A DNA stretch of 64,000 bases from Gryganskiella cystojenkinii. Its lineage: Eukaryota > Mortierellomycota > Mortierellomycetes > Mortierellales > Mortierellaceae. The position numbers were made by a program, and so were the translations under genes. The DNA lies in NCBI GenBank assembly GCA_015852425.1, contig JAAAIG010000075.1, forward strand, positions 1-64,000, read 5' to 3'. The notes under the pieces are model-generated. The model did not search any database. It was not told the DNA's origin and saw only the letters and a program-made list of their open reading frames with translations. This document shows positions 34,747 through 46,844 of the stretch, piece by piece (within the stretch, counting starts at the first letter, position 1; the number at the start of each line of letters is the position of its first letter).

Positions 34747-35019
34747 TCATCTCGACGTTCTTCGAATTTTATTCCATTTAGAATAGCACAATTTCAGTCA
34801 TAAGTATGAGCCTCAGTAAACGATTAAGACCTGTGCTGTGGAATGTGTTGCGGTTAGTGAGCATGGAGAATGGTGGTATTGGACAGTTGATATAACGAGA
34901 AATGGAGAAAGAAAAGATGTTTCTCAGTCGATTCCTTAAGAATGGTGCATAATAGCGGTGCTCATGTCATCTTCAGCGATGGCAGTCCTCAATAGCTCCA
35001 TGTACCGTTGCCCGACCGA

Positions 35020-35890
35020 GAAGTCGATCTTGATCACGGTTGATCGATGCAGTACTAAGGCGATGCTTACTCAATAGCATTGACAACAACAGCAGCAGCA
35101 TCGACCATCCCTCCTTCTCCTCATCCTTCAACAGCGTGGTCCTGGCTAAGGGCATATCAAACAAGCTTACTTTGATGAACCAGTGTCTCTCTGGGATATT
35201 CAATCTTCATCTCCCTGGATCATGACGAGATCGTCAACCACTGTTCGAACCTGCTATCACTCCAACTCCCCAGAACCTTGGTCCCTGAGGTCAAGGCATG
35301 GAGGATTTTGCGATTGCGCTAAAGGTGCTGACTTCACTAGTTCATTTGGATTTCACAACCGTAATGTTAAATAATAATGTTGCGTGCGCCGACATTCTTC
35401 GACACTTTGCATTGCATACACCTTACCTTTCAAATATCCCCCTTGTTCTCCTGATTTATCCTCTTCCTCGTTTTCTTTTGCAATTTCCTATTCTTTTACC
35501 TCAAGATCAGGATTACAGCTCCTGACCCTCTTGCGTGTACTCCCCTTTTGGAGGTCAATCATCGTTCCAAGTCCTGAAACTGTATTATCACCGTTCTCTG
35601 AAATCACTCTCCGTCTTGAACTCGGCCATTTTTCAAACCAACCGTCATGTAGTCCTGGATCTGTTAGAGAACTATTTTTGTCCCCAAACCTTGATGTTTA
35701 TGAAAGACCGATTCAGCAGCCGGTTTGCTACTCTCTCTCTCTCTCTCTCTCTGACAATGTCCATGACTTCTCCAGCGACCCCACGATCGAATGGACCGAC
35801 TTCCTATATGGTAGTGACCATTCTTCTGCGACCACGACTCCTGTTCCAACAATACCAGGCTGCCTCCGCGATTTAGAACCCAAATTTCAT
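35020..35890 (+). pseudogene. Possible LRR/F-box-type gene remnant
   Basis: Several plus-strand frames carry leucine-rich fragments in succession: DEIVNHCSNLLSLQLP, LKVLTSLVHLDFTTVML, and LKSLSVLNSAIFQTNRHVVLDLL. They lie in different frames with stops between them. The pattern resembles F-box/LRR proteins that are abundant in these fungi, but no F-box is visible. A (CT)n run at about 35732-35751 lies inside. The interpretation is tentative. Confidence 0.3.
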
Positions 35891-35991
35891 GTTTTGTTTA
35901 TGGTTTTATTTTCCTCGTCATTTTTTTTTGGTTTTTGTTTTCCTCACATGATGATTCAAAAGTCATTCCAGAACCAAAAACTCGGACGCCT

Positions 35992-37998
35992 TTAGATAAC
36001 CTTGGTGATGCTGTGAATGATCTCCTCCTTGGTAATCAAATGACAAGTCTTCTCAATCAGACCCAAAAGCGCATTGATGTCCTGAGACCACTCGTTCAGG
36101 ACCTCGTTGGGGTGCTTGGATTTCGCAAACGAGACAATCCCAGCAGGTCGATCAATCTTGGCATAGATCGTCTTGGACACCACAAGCTTGGACAAGAACT
36201 CTTCACAATCCTTGTCGGGCAAATCCAAAAGCTGGGTCAGGCGCTTGGTCGTGATCCGGGTGTAGTACTTGGCGATGACACGGATGTTCTAAAAAGTTTT
36301 TTGAAAAAAAAAGAAGGTTGTGTCAGCGATAACCTGTATCAGATATAAAAAAACGAGATAAATATCAAGCAGGAACCTAGCGCAATTGTACGCACATGTT
36401 CAACGACACGGTTGTGCAACTCCTTCAGTCTCTTTCTGGAACCCTCGCTGTCTCCTGCCAATGCTGGGTTCTGTCCGAGTGTGGGTCCGTATATTTGCTC
36501 AATCATGGGCCAGCGCATGAGCTCGTTTGTGATGAAGCACTTCAACAAATCGCTATAAAAGACACACACAAAAAAAAAAGGAGAAAGTTGAGTATTATAA
36601 GAAATTGTGATAAGAAAACATAACGACATGTGACGCGAAGAGTGCAGACGTACCGGTATACAGAGGTATCAACCTCTTCAGCCTCCAAGAAAACACGCTG
36701 GATAAGATCTGATTGCTCGTTGTCGAAAGGTGTGAGGACGACGAAGAGGACAGCGTTCTCGACAGCCTGAGGAAAAGGAATTGTCCGAAAGTTAGCCTCA
36801 AATCTTTGGAGGGTGGGATCCCGAAAGCGTAATAAACGTAAACGTGCTGTTTTACCTTCTTTGCTTGAGCAGGGTCCGCCTTGACTACTGGGGTATCGTA
36901 GATCTGACGGTAGTGCTTACAGACGCTCAGGTACTCGTTCTCGTGCAACGAGTAGTCAATCATAAGATCGTAGTAACGCAACTTCAAATCCTGAACCTCA
37001 GCCTCCTTGAAATAACGAATGTTGATCTTCTTGCTAATAATGTTGGCTCGGACATAATCACGCTTCAAGAGGCAGAGTCGGATCTGCTCCAAAATAAACT
37101 CGGTCTTTTCACGCTTCTCCATCGATCCAAAGGTCTCGACCTGGAGATCCTGCATAATATCCGCAGCCTCTGCGATGTTGCCTTCGTCTTCCTTGATCTT
37201 TGCGAGAATACGGGTGACACGAGCACGCTCGACCTCAAGGTAGACCTATAATCCCGAAGAGGTAAGGGAAATTGAGCGAGAAAAGTGAGGGTCAATATCC
37301 AGTGCCAATTGCAGACGCGGAAGATACCCCCCCTAAACAGCCAGTGAGTCGAGTTTACCTTTCCATCGGTCACAGTCCTGAGAGTATCGATGAGCTCGTG
37401 TTTGGTCTTCATATCGGGAGTCTTTTCGAGACACTGCATGGCCTCCTGGGTCATACGGGTGATGGCTTGCTTCAGCTGTCCATGTTTCTTGGACAGGAGG
37501 ACAATGTACTCTTGCATAAGACTCCAGTCATGAGCCTCGAACGTCAAATGAATGAACTTGATCAGGACACGCGTGCTCGATGCAAGATCGGCGGACTAAA
37601 AAAAGTAAAAAGAGGATCATGAAGGGTCAGTGCTCTGTTTCTCGTCCTTCTATAATTCCGAGGTCTCGTTCTTGGACTTATTGTCCATGATGCAGTTTTT
37701 CAAAAAAAAGGACAGAAAAAGAGTCATTACCGAGCGCGTCTGTTTCTCGAGGACCAAGAGTTGCTCCAGTGCTTTGGTCAACTGTCCGTTCTATTAAAGA
37801 TGATAGGTCGTAGAGGGCGAGGGCATGGTGAATCAGTTACAAGTGCAATAAAATATCCGGTATCCTGGATAAGTAAGCAAAAAAGAACTTTCGGCAGGGC
37901 ATGCATGTCGCTACCTTGGCAAGTGAGTCGATCTGTGGCATCTGAGCATCAACGATTGCGGAGCAGTCCTTCTCCATCTTGTGTTGTTGCTCGTCCAT
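35992..37998 (-). CDS. RPN5: 26S proteasome regulatory subunit RPN5 (PSMD12)
   Basis: A subunit of the proteasome lid. Seven exons, 37915-37998, 37731-37790, 37359-37595, 36856-37245, 36654-36766, 36396-36552 and 35992-36288, join in frame to 445 residues, the same as yeast Rpn5. Characteristic segments are the N-terminal [17 protein letters not shown], the helical repeat [40 protein letters not shown], the [18 protein letters not shown] start of the PCI winged helix, and the [18 protein letters not shown] strand region near the C terminus. The PCI domain packs against the other lid subunits. The gene is single-copy here and unrelated to the monooxygenase array that begins 308 bp upstream of its start on the same strand. 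Confidence 0.96.
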
Positions 37999-38305
37999 GG
38001 TGTCTTATTGTTGATATGGGGTAGTTATAAGTTCGGTTGGTTGTATTCTCGTTCCAGTGGTGTTTTTGCGTGTTCAAAGTGATTGTTGCCCTGGAAGAAG
38101 TGATGTCTGCAAGTCAAGAGAAAATGTAATTGATGCGTGTGTGCGTGCACTCAGAAAAGACACTTGCGTGTCGCGAATTATGCTTAAGGGTGTAACCATT
38201 CGAATGTCACGTTTTCATTTGCACGTGATTTTAATATGGAATAAAATCAATGGGATAAATTATTTATGTTTGAGTAATTTAAACGAGATTTGTACTGTCA
38301 CTACC

Positions 38306-40021
38306 CTACAAAGACACCGACCCGCTCTTCTTCTTCTGCTCGGCCTCATAGCGCTTCGATGGCTTTTGGGGTTGAACATGACCACTTCCCCGTTGAGGCG
38401 TCTGGGGCAAGAACGCAATCTGAGGACGCCACGATGCACTCGCAATGATAGAGTTATCCTTGACCGACTGAGGGATCCAGTTCAACATCAGGTACCGAAG
38501 ACACTTCTCCCACCAGGTCTGACCGTGGAGGATGATCGCGTTGATATTGCTGCTATCAACTTGAACCTTGACATGAGGGTATTGTTGCTCCTTGTAGTCC
38601 TTCAACGCCGCCTCGATCGATTCCTGTTTCAAGGAATCAAGGTCGTACAGACAGTTGGCCAAGATAACCGCATCCTGCATCGCGCAAATGGCTCCTTGCC
38701 CTGCGCTTGGAAGGAGCTGTTCAGAGAAGAGAAATTAAAAGACAGATTAAGTCTCAGTGACTACAATAGAAAAAGAATACGACCTCACAAAAATCAATCA
38801 AGGCGCTTTACCTTGTGAGCGGCATCTCCGATCAAAACAGTGCGTCCATGAGTCCAGGTCTCAAACAACTTGTCCTCGAGGTAAACACGCGAGATTTTGC
38901 CCTTTGGAGTCTTGTCGAACAAATCTCCAAGGGTCTTGCCCTTGGGAATCTTGTACTCTTTCAGTTTCTCCAGCATCTCGGTAGTTCTCTCAGAGCTCCA
39001 TTGACTACCCTTCTCCTTCTCAGTCTCGATCTCTGCTTGGTTCGCCAATTCTTGAATGATCACATAGCATAACCGGTTCTCTCGAACGTTGAAGACCGTG
39101 AAACTGTAAGGTGTTCCCTGAGCAATGATCTGATGGTAATCCGAGCGATCCTGCAACACCAGCGGGAAGTCTTTGGGGTCCAAGGGATCTGTGGTGCCGA
39201 CCAGACAGACATAGCCCTTCTTCATTGTCAAGGCGTCAGATGCGGGCAACAAGTTCTCATACTTGAGGTGTCTGTAAAGCGATTCACGGACAGCACTGTA
39301 GGCGCCATCGGCACCGACGAGGATATCTCCGTGGAACGAGGTTCCATCCTCGCAGTGGATTGTAACACCTTCATGGTTTTGTTCAGTCGAGACAATCTTT
39401 TTGTTGAAGTGGATCTTCTTGCTCGGGATCTTGGAGTGGAGAAGGGAGATCATACGCACGCGGTAAAACATGGCGTAATCGTAGCCGACCCTTAAAGAGT
39501 AAAAAGGGAAGTAGAAAAGTCATTAATGGCGATGGTCAATTTATAATTTGACGAGTAATGGCCACGGGAAAACCGATATTTATACTCACTGGCCACGCTG
39601 GTTCTTCGTGTCCATTTTGGCAACTTTATCCAAGTTGTCGTAAAGGATCTCGATGGATGTGTTGGGCAGGGAGATCTCCTTGAACTCTTTGTAAAGATCC
39701 AATTGCTCAAAAACAGGCAAGATGTTGGCGTTGATACCCATGACAGAGCCTGCGAGTTTTCAGAGTTTGAATGAGATAGGAGAAACGAGTGTCAATAGAG
39801 TCTGCAAATAATGACGGCATCATGGCAACATGACTTTGAGGCATAGGAGAAAAATTTAAAAAAAATTACTTACCGACTGTCCTGACCTCAGGAGCGCGTT
39901 CATAGATCTCATATGGGATACCAGCACGCTCGAGAACAATTCCTAGGAAGAGACCACCAATACCGGCACCGGCGATCAATACGCGTGGCTTGGGGTTTTC
40001 AGTTGCGTGATGGGCGGTCAT
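38306..40021 (-). CDS. FAD-dependent monooxygenase, array member 1
   Basis: Four exons (39874-40021, 39590-39749, 38812-39490, 38306-38716) encode 465 residues. The dinucleotide-binding GAGIGGL lies at about 18-24, followed by LERAGIPYEIYER. The conserved DG motif (GADGAYSAVR) is near 162, and GDAAHK with SAGQG near 324-337 binds the FAD ribityl and pyrophosphate. These three motifs define group A flavoprotein hydroxylases (PF01494; salicylate hydroxylase/zeaxanthin epoxidase-like). The substrate is unknown. There is no signal peptide or clear membrane anchor; the tail is basic (RYEAEQKKKSGSVSL). It is the member closest to RPN5 and shares the LCYV…NRLCY core with its neighbours. It lacks the intron that members 2 and 5 have ahead of the WGP-like motif. 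Confidence 0.9.
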
Positions 40022-40555
40022 TTCAAGTTGGCGAATGCAGGAATGAAAGTGTATGAAATGAGAAACTGAGGAATGAGACACGAAATGAGGGGGAAAGAGA
40101 TGAGTAAAGGAAAAAGAGACGAGGAAAACTCTAGAGCAAGAAGAGGAGAGAGAAAGAGGAACTTGGTGACACAGCATTTCCGAGTTGCGACTTCGATCGG
40201 ATTGAGCGACAAGACCGACAACAGATTTTTAGTTTCGTTTGGTTCATCCTTTCTGTTGAACTTCTAGCACGCTCAAAGAAACAATCATGCAAACACATAG
40301 ACGGGGCAAAAGGAAAGGGAAAAAAGAGGATTGAGATTCGAAAGTGCCTTCTCCTCGAGAGCACCTGTGCAACCATGGACAGAGAGCCAACAATGAAAAG
40401 AAAAATGACAAAAGAGTGACCCAGGCCACCATCTATGCCTCTTTACTTATATTCAAAAAAAAGCGCTCAACTTGTTCATGAGGGCTATGATTGTTGGAGA
40501 TGGTTCTTTTATTTGCACATGTCACCGCTGTTCGCTGATGAAGATGGGTTTCTTT

Positions 40556-42812
40556 TTAGACGGCAGCGGTTCCTGCAAGTCTCATTCGTTTCTCTTTCTC
40601 GTATCGTCTTGATGGCTTTTGAGGCTGCACTAGGCCTGTGCCACGTCTAGGAGGCGGCTCGAGAAAAGTAATCTCTGGACGATAGGAGGCACCCTGAACG
40701 ACGGCCTTGTCCTTCACGGATTTGGGCAACCATTTTAGGATTACGTACCGAACTGCTTTCTCGAGGAGGGTCTACAAGTTGACAAACGACGAACGAAAGA
40801 AGAAAGAAGAAAGCGAAAAAGAGAAGAAATGGTCACGATTGTTAGATGATGGCGGCGGCCAAGAAAACAACTTTGGGTTTGAGTGTTGATTTCTGTTTCT
40901 TGGCTCTCATGTTTGGACCACCTTTCGAAAATTTTCAAGCCTTTTTTTTATCGGCTATTACCTGACCATGGAGAATCATCGCATTGATATTGCTCTGTTC
41001 TGTCTGAACTTTGACAACATGATACCGTTGTTCCCTGTAGTCTTTCAAACAGGTTTCGATCGATGCTTGTTTGAGATCTTCTAAATCGTAAAGACTGTTG
41101 GCCAACACGACCGCGTCCTGCATTGCGCAGATGGCGCCTTGTCCAGCACTTGGAAGCATCTAATTTTTGTTGATCACAAAAAAAAAACAATCAAATTAAA
41201 ACTTGGGAATGAAGATGGAGGATGTTGGCGCATTCTACTTTGTCACGGTGGTTCCACAACATTGGCTGCTGGGTATGGTTCGTGTTCGTTGTTGATTTGC
41301 CTCTTCATCCTCTTATTCCGGGCTGTAGTCCACAGGATTCTCCACAAATAAGAAAAGGTGATAACCATAACTGTTATTGTTGTTTTGTAGTTGCTCCTTT
41401 ATACCTTGTGAGCAGCATCGCCGATGAGGACCGTCCGTCCAAAAGTCCAGGTCTCGAACAGCTTGTCCTCGAGATAAACCCGAGAGATTCTATCCCGCGG
41501 GGTCAAATTGAAGAGGTCTCCCAGAGTCATTCCATGAGGAATCTTGAAATCCTTGACTCTGTTCATCATAGTTGAAGACCTGTCCGGACCCCATCTAACG
41601 AAGGTGATGGCGATAAAGAAAAAAAATGTTGAAAAGATTTAGCTAAACCATGAATAATGAAATATCAACTCTTATTTTTTTCGTTCAGATTTGTTTTCCC
41701 TTACTCTGAGTTGCGAAATTTTTCGTCTTCGCATTCGGCCATTGTGGCGTATTGACAGACAATCACATAACATAATCGGTTCTCCTTGACGTTGAAAATC
41801 GTCCATGAAAACGGTGTTCCTGTTCCAATGACCTGATGATAATCCGAGCGCTCCTCCAGCACGAGAGGGTACTGTCTTGGGTCCAACGGGTCTGTCGTTC
41901 CCACAAGACAGGTGTACCCTTTGTTGAGCTGTTTTGAGTCTGATGCTGGCAACAATTTTCTATCTGAGAGCTGTTTGTAAAGTGATTGACGGACAGCACT
42001 GTAAGCGCCATCGGCACCTACGAGGATGTCGGAGTGATAGGTCGTTCCGTCTGCGCATCGTATCATGACGCCTTCAAAGTTCTGCTGTAAGGAAAGGACT
42101 TTTTTGTTGAAGTGCACCCTCTCCTCTGGGATTTTTGACAATAGGAACTTGAAGAGGTCCGCTCGATGAAAAATTAAAAAATCGTAGCCGACACTGTGAA
42201 AAAAGATAGAAGAACAATGTGATGGTTAGAGAAAAGCAGCGATATGCAAAAAAAATCAAAACTTAGCAAGGAGGGGTTTCCAAAACTCACAGATCTCGTT
42301 GGTCTTTTGTATCTAATCGCGCGACCTTTTTCATGTTTCCGTAAAGAATTTGCACCGAGGTGTTGGGCAGGGAGATTTGTTGAAACTCTTCGTACAATCC
42401 CAATTGCTCAAAGACCGGTAAAATGTTCGCATTAATGCCCATGACTGATCCTGTGTTTTGACCAAACCAAATGGGATCAGAAAAATGTACTATTAACGGA
42501 CAAAAAGTCAATGAAATCTTTCGACTTTTTTTTTTCTTCTTCTTTCGCCCTCTGTGGTAATGCGACCAGGATAGAAAAGTGAAAGAAAGTTGAACTCTTA
42601 CCGAGAGACTTGACTTCGGGTGTACGCTCGAAAATATCATAGGCGATACCAGCACGATCCAAAAGGATCGCCAAGAAGAGACCACCGATACCGGCACCGA
42701 CGATAATAACATAGGGAGTTTTGCCGTCACTCTGTGGTGGGAATTTGGAGGGGTATTTGATAGGAGTCTCGTCAAATTCGTCTACTGGCTTATGAGCTCG
42801 GTGAGGGTTCAT
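40556..42812 (-). CDS. FAD-dependent monooxygenase, array member 2
   Basis: Six exons (42602-42812, 42291-42450, 41705-42193, 41405-41594, 40962-41159, 40556-40771) encode 487 residues. An N-terminal extension with MNPHRAHKPVDEFDETPIKY precedes the FAD-binding IVGAGIGGLFLAILLDRAG; the other FAD motifs are GADGAYSAVRQ and GDAAHK|MLPSAGQG. The extension and an extra intron at FRNSE^WGP are shared only with member 5, so the two are sister copies although they lie 14 kb apart. Tail RRYEKEKRMRLAGTAAV. Group A flavin monooxygenase by motifs; the substrate is not known. Confidence 0.9.
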
Positions 42813-43955
42813 GGTATAAATTGGAATGAAGGGCGAATGTGATGGAATGTAATGAACGCAATGAGGAAGCAAGGTGTGGTGATGATCAATCACGGCTTTC
42901 AATTTTTTGTTTGCACGACCCGTTTTGTTTTTGGTTTTTTGTTTAGTCGAAGGTTTCAATCGAGAACAAAGTGCCGTTTTTTTTGGTCACACCAGCAAAG
43001 AACCGTTGGAAGAAAGAGTGACAAAGCATGCGACACAAAAACAATAGTCATGCTCGAATGACTTGCTTCACAAAAAGACAGTCGGGCTGGTCAAGAGAGC
43101 CGTGCAATGACACCTCTTCCACCCTCCTCCTCCACGACAGAAATAGACCTTTCTCTGCGCGTTCGAGACGCGTCTGAGATGAAAACTGATTATGGCTGAT
43201 GAAAGAGAGGGTTCGTTGAATCGTTCGAGGAGAATCTTTCTTTCGATCTCGCCCCTTCTTTGTTCTCTTTTTGTGAGCTGTCAGTGCGCAACGAACTTTT
43301 AAAGTGCTTCTGGACGACAAAAAAAGTTTACCCCCCTTTCATTGTTCTCCCCCAGCCTTCTGACGCTTCCTTCAGAGCAAACAAATTTTTCTTCAAGGGA
43401 GCCCAATACCCAACGAGTTTTCCCGGAATACTGATGTTCGATTCAATTATTGTTTTCTGCCTCTTTCTATCAATAATATTCTTTCTTGCTCTGTGTCTGG
43501 GTCCAAGGACGGCTTTAACTATGACTTAAATTTTTAGAAGCGTAGCAGCAATATGCAGGCACAAAATATGAAACTCATTTCGATCAGTGTTTCGCTTTCT
43601 CCCCAACGTGTTTTCATTTCGGAAAGACAACCATCGTTTTGGGTCCGCTCAAAAACAACAAACAAAAGAATCAGTTGATGTTTATTTATTTTTTTTTGAT
43701 TTCGTTGTTTTTCTGTCACCTTCGGCGGCGATATCATTGCACTTTCCTTCTGCTAACGGATAATCAATAGTCGGCGACTACTGCTCTAATGAACTGCGGA
43801 CAACAAAAGCAGAAAAATAAAACATTTGTAGCCACAAAGAAAACAAGAGAGACGGACAAACTCCTTCGCCTTCCTGGTCAAGACTCTCGGACAGAGCACA
43901 AATTTTTTGGATGGGTTCTAGGGTATATTTGTACAAAATAATAAACAATAATAAA
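42813..43955. other. Intergenic, no gene seen
   Basis: About 1.1 kb upstream of member 2 and downstream of member 3. T-rich tracts, no coding pattern longer than chance, no repeats recognised. It should hold the member 2 promoter. Confidence 0.5.
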
Positions 43956-45884
43956 CTATGGAGGCAAAGAGGTAAAATCGGAAGAAGTTGGGAAAAGCCC
44001 AGAAGACATATTTGAAGGTGTCATCATCTCTTGAAAGACTGGCTGCTGGTGTCGCGTTCTCTTCTTCGACTCTTGTTCACATCTCTTGGACGGTATCTGA
44101 GGTTGTACAGGTCCTGTGCCCCGTTTAACCGCTAACGGCAGGAAGCTCAATTGAGGTCTGTAAGAAGCATCCTTGACGATGGCCCTGGTTTTCATCGACT
44201 GTGGGAGCATATTAAAGGTGAAATGACGAACGAACTTTTCCTTGAAGGTCTGAAAAAAATACCCCACAAAAAAGAGTAAACATCAAAGAGAACGTTAACT
44301 TTCCAATAAAAAAGCGGATACGGTCTAGAACAAACATTTGCAGAGGGGGGGGGGGGGGGTTTGTGGCAAAAAAAACAAGGGTTTGTTATTTCTGTCAATC
44401 CTTACATGACCATGAAAGATAATGGCGTTCCTGTTGCTGTTCTCGACCTGGATCTTGACTTGTGGGTACCGTTGATCCCGATAGTCCTTCAACGCCGCCG
44501 CTATATCTAATGGTCCCCAGGACGGCATATCGTAAAGACAATTGACCAACACAACCGCATCCTGCATCGCACAGACAGCGCCTTGACCTGCACTAGGTAG
44601 TAACTAGAAGTAAAGTATACAAAAGAAAAACACAAGTTGCCTCAGATTTTCGAGGAATATCCTTTTCTACCCTTTTTTTTTCCTTTTTGTTGTTGTTTTG
44701 CAATCAGAAAACGAGCTGATTTGCGAAATGAAAAAACATAAAATACCTTATGAGCTGCATCGCCCATCAAGGCAATTCGACCATGGTTCCAGGTCTTGAA
44801 CAACTTGTCCTCGAGATAGACTCTTGATATCGACTCGTTGGGTGTATGGAAGAATAAATCGCCCAACGTCCGACCGTATGGTAATTTGAAATCCTTGATC
44901 TCCTCCATCATCTCCAGAGCTCGTTCCGGCTCCCAAGGAATTCCGTTGTACTTTTCTTCTTCACATTGAGCCGCAGACGCGAGTTGACGAACGACTAAAA
45001 AGCAGACCCTGTTGTCCGGCACGTTAAAGATCGAGATGCTGTAGGGACTATCGCCTCCCAGAATTTGGAAAAAATTACTCTGGCTAGGTTCTAGTAGAGG
45101 GAACCTTTCGGGGTCCAATTGGATGGTGGTCCCGACGAGACAAATGTATCCCTTGTTCATTTCCTTTGTATCCTTGACTGGTAAGAGACCCGCACAATGA
45201 ACCGTTCGGTAGAGCGCATCTCGAACGGCACTGTATGCTCCATCGGCTCCGATGAGGATGTCACCATCATACGATGTCCCGTCCTCGCATCGGATATAGA
45301 CACCGTTGTTCGAGTTGTGTTCTGCCCAGACCACCCTCTTGTTGAAATGAATCTTATCCATCGAGACCTTGGAAACCAAGAGATCCATGAGGGCACCTCT
45401 TCGGAACAAATGGTAAGGATATCCGGTGTGCTCATGTGTGGCCGAGATATCGATGCTGGCGATCCTTTCTAGCTTAGCATTGAGGAACTCGATTCCATTG
45501 CTGGGTAAGGAAATTGATTTGAGTTCGTCATAGAGTCCAAGTTGTTCAAAGACTGGAAGGATGTTGGCATTAATGCCCATGATAGAGCCTACTTTTAAAG
45601 AGGCAAAAAAGATATCAGAGAGGATCCTATGGTCAGGCCAATGGCTCGCCCCCAAGAAAAAAAAAAAGGTACAAAAGTATCCTGAAGAAATAAAAATGAG
45701 AGACTGTACCCATGGCTTTTATGGCTGAGCCGCGTTCAAAGATTTCGTATGTGATTCCAGCCCTGTCGAGGAGAATAGCGAGAAAGAGACCGCCAATACC
45801 GGCACCAGCGATCAGTACCTGAGGGTGGTTGTTGATGCTGTAAGGCGGAGGAGGAGCAGAATTCATGGTGTATGATGTCGACAT
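43956..45884 (-). CDS. FAD-dependent monooxygenase, array member 3
   Basis: Four exons (45710-45884, 44747-45588, 44406-44603, 43956-44249) encode 502 residues. FAD motifs: IAGAGIGGLFLAILLDRAG, IGADGAYSAVRDAL, MGDAAHK|LLPSAGQG. It is the most divergent of the first four, with a FLNAKLERIASIDISATHEH region in place of the usual KK(I/V)A…D segment. The intron that the others carry before (V/I)GYD is absent, so exons 2 and 3 are fused. A second Met seven residues in could also start translation. The tail is longer than in its paralogs, about 35 residues of Ser/Thr/Pro/Phe after the basic KKRTRHQQ. Substrate unknown. Confidence 0.88.
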
Positions 45885-46844
45885 TGAGAATGACGAAGTA
45901 TCGAAAGCCCCAAACGGATGGATGGGAGGGGTTGATGAATGGAGATGATTGGAGATGAGTGTTGAATTGAAAAGTAGAGAGAAAGAATGCAGACCAAACG
46001 AGGACCAACGGCTGAAGGTTTTTTTTTTTTTTTGCACTCACTCTCAAACATTCAAAGGGACAACAACAACTGACAATAAAATTCTTGTTCCAAGGTGGCA
46101 CAGGGGTTAGACATCTGTCCCCTTTGTCGATTGCGTAGGACGAGCCATGTCTCGCACACAAAATTCTTTAACCGACGAACAAACAGAAATAAATAGGATG
46201 AGCCTGCCTGCTTTTTTTTCATTTCGCTTTGCATCGATCTTCCTCGTGGACCTCTTTTTTTTTCGCCCATTCTTCCATGGTGTCTGTTTCTTGCTTGCGG
46301 ACCTGCAAATTGTCCATCATTCTATGCATGGTTCCTTTGACTTGTGCTTCCCTTCTTCGATTATAATTTCTCTTGGAAGCGCCTTGTTGACAAGTTCTTC
46401 CTGTGTGAGTACGTACCTTTTTGGATTTCTGAATCGGGCTCATCATGCCGCAAAAAACGAAAACGAAAAAGAAATAGGAAAAAGAAAAGGCGTGACTGAT
46501 AACGGCTCCTTTCGGGAGGGCCTTCATTAGTAGAAGATTCTCACCAAGAAATCTGTCAAAGAACAACAATAGAAAGGTTGACGATCATTAGTTTTTGTAA
46601 GCGAGTGGAGTAAGGTGGTCGCGGTGATGGCCGGTTTGGGGCATGTTGGATGACAGCACTCAAAAAGATTTAGCTAAATTTCTTTCTAAAATAAGGGTAA
46701 GACGATCATAAACCTGCATGGAATTTTCCGAGTTTGTCAACATTTTCGTCAATCTCCACACGATCCATAGAAAACCCGCGCTTTATTATGGATTCGTTTG
46801 CGTCTAGCATCCTACATCCCGCAACCAACAACCACAGCTCGATG
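45885..46844. other. Intergenic, no gene seen
   Basis: Region between members 3 and 4. It has T- and A-runs, including a poly-A/T tract near 46020-46035. No coding or RNA feature is supported. Confidence 0.5.

Noticed and set aside
35732..35751. (CT)n run as a possible regulatory element
   Set aside because: It lies inside a decayed region far from any intact start; a simple microsatellite is sufficient.
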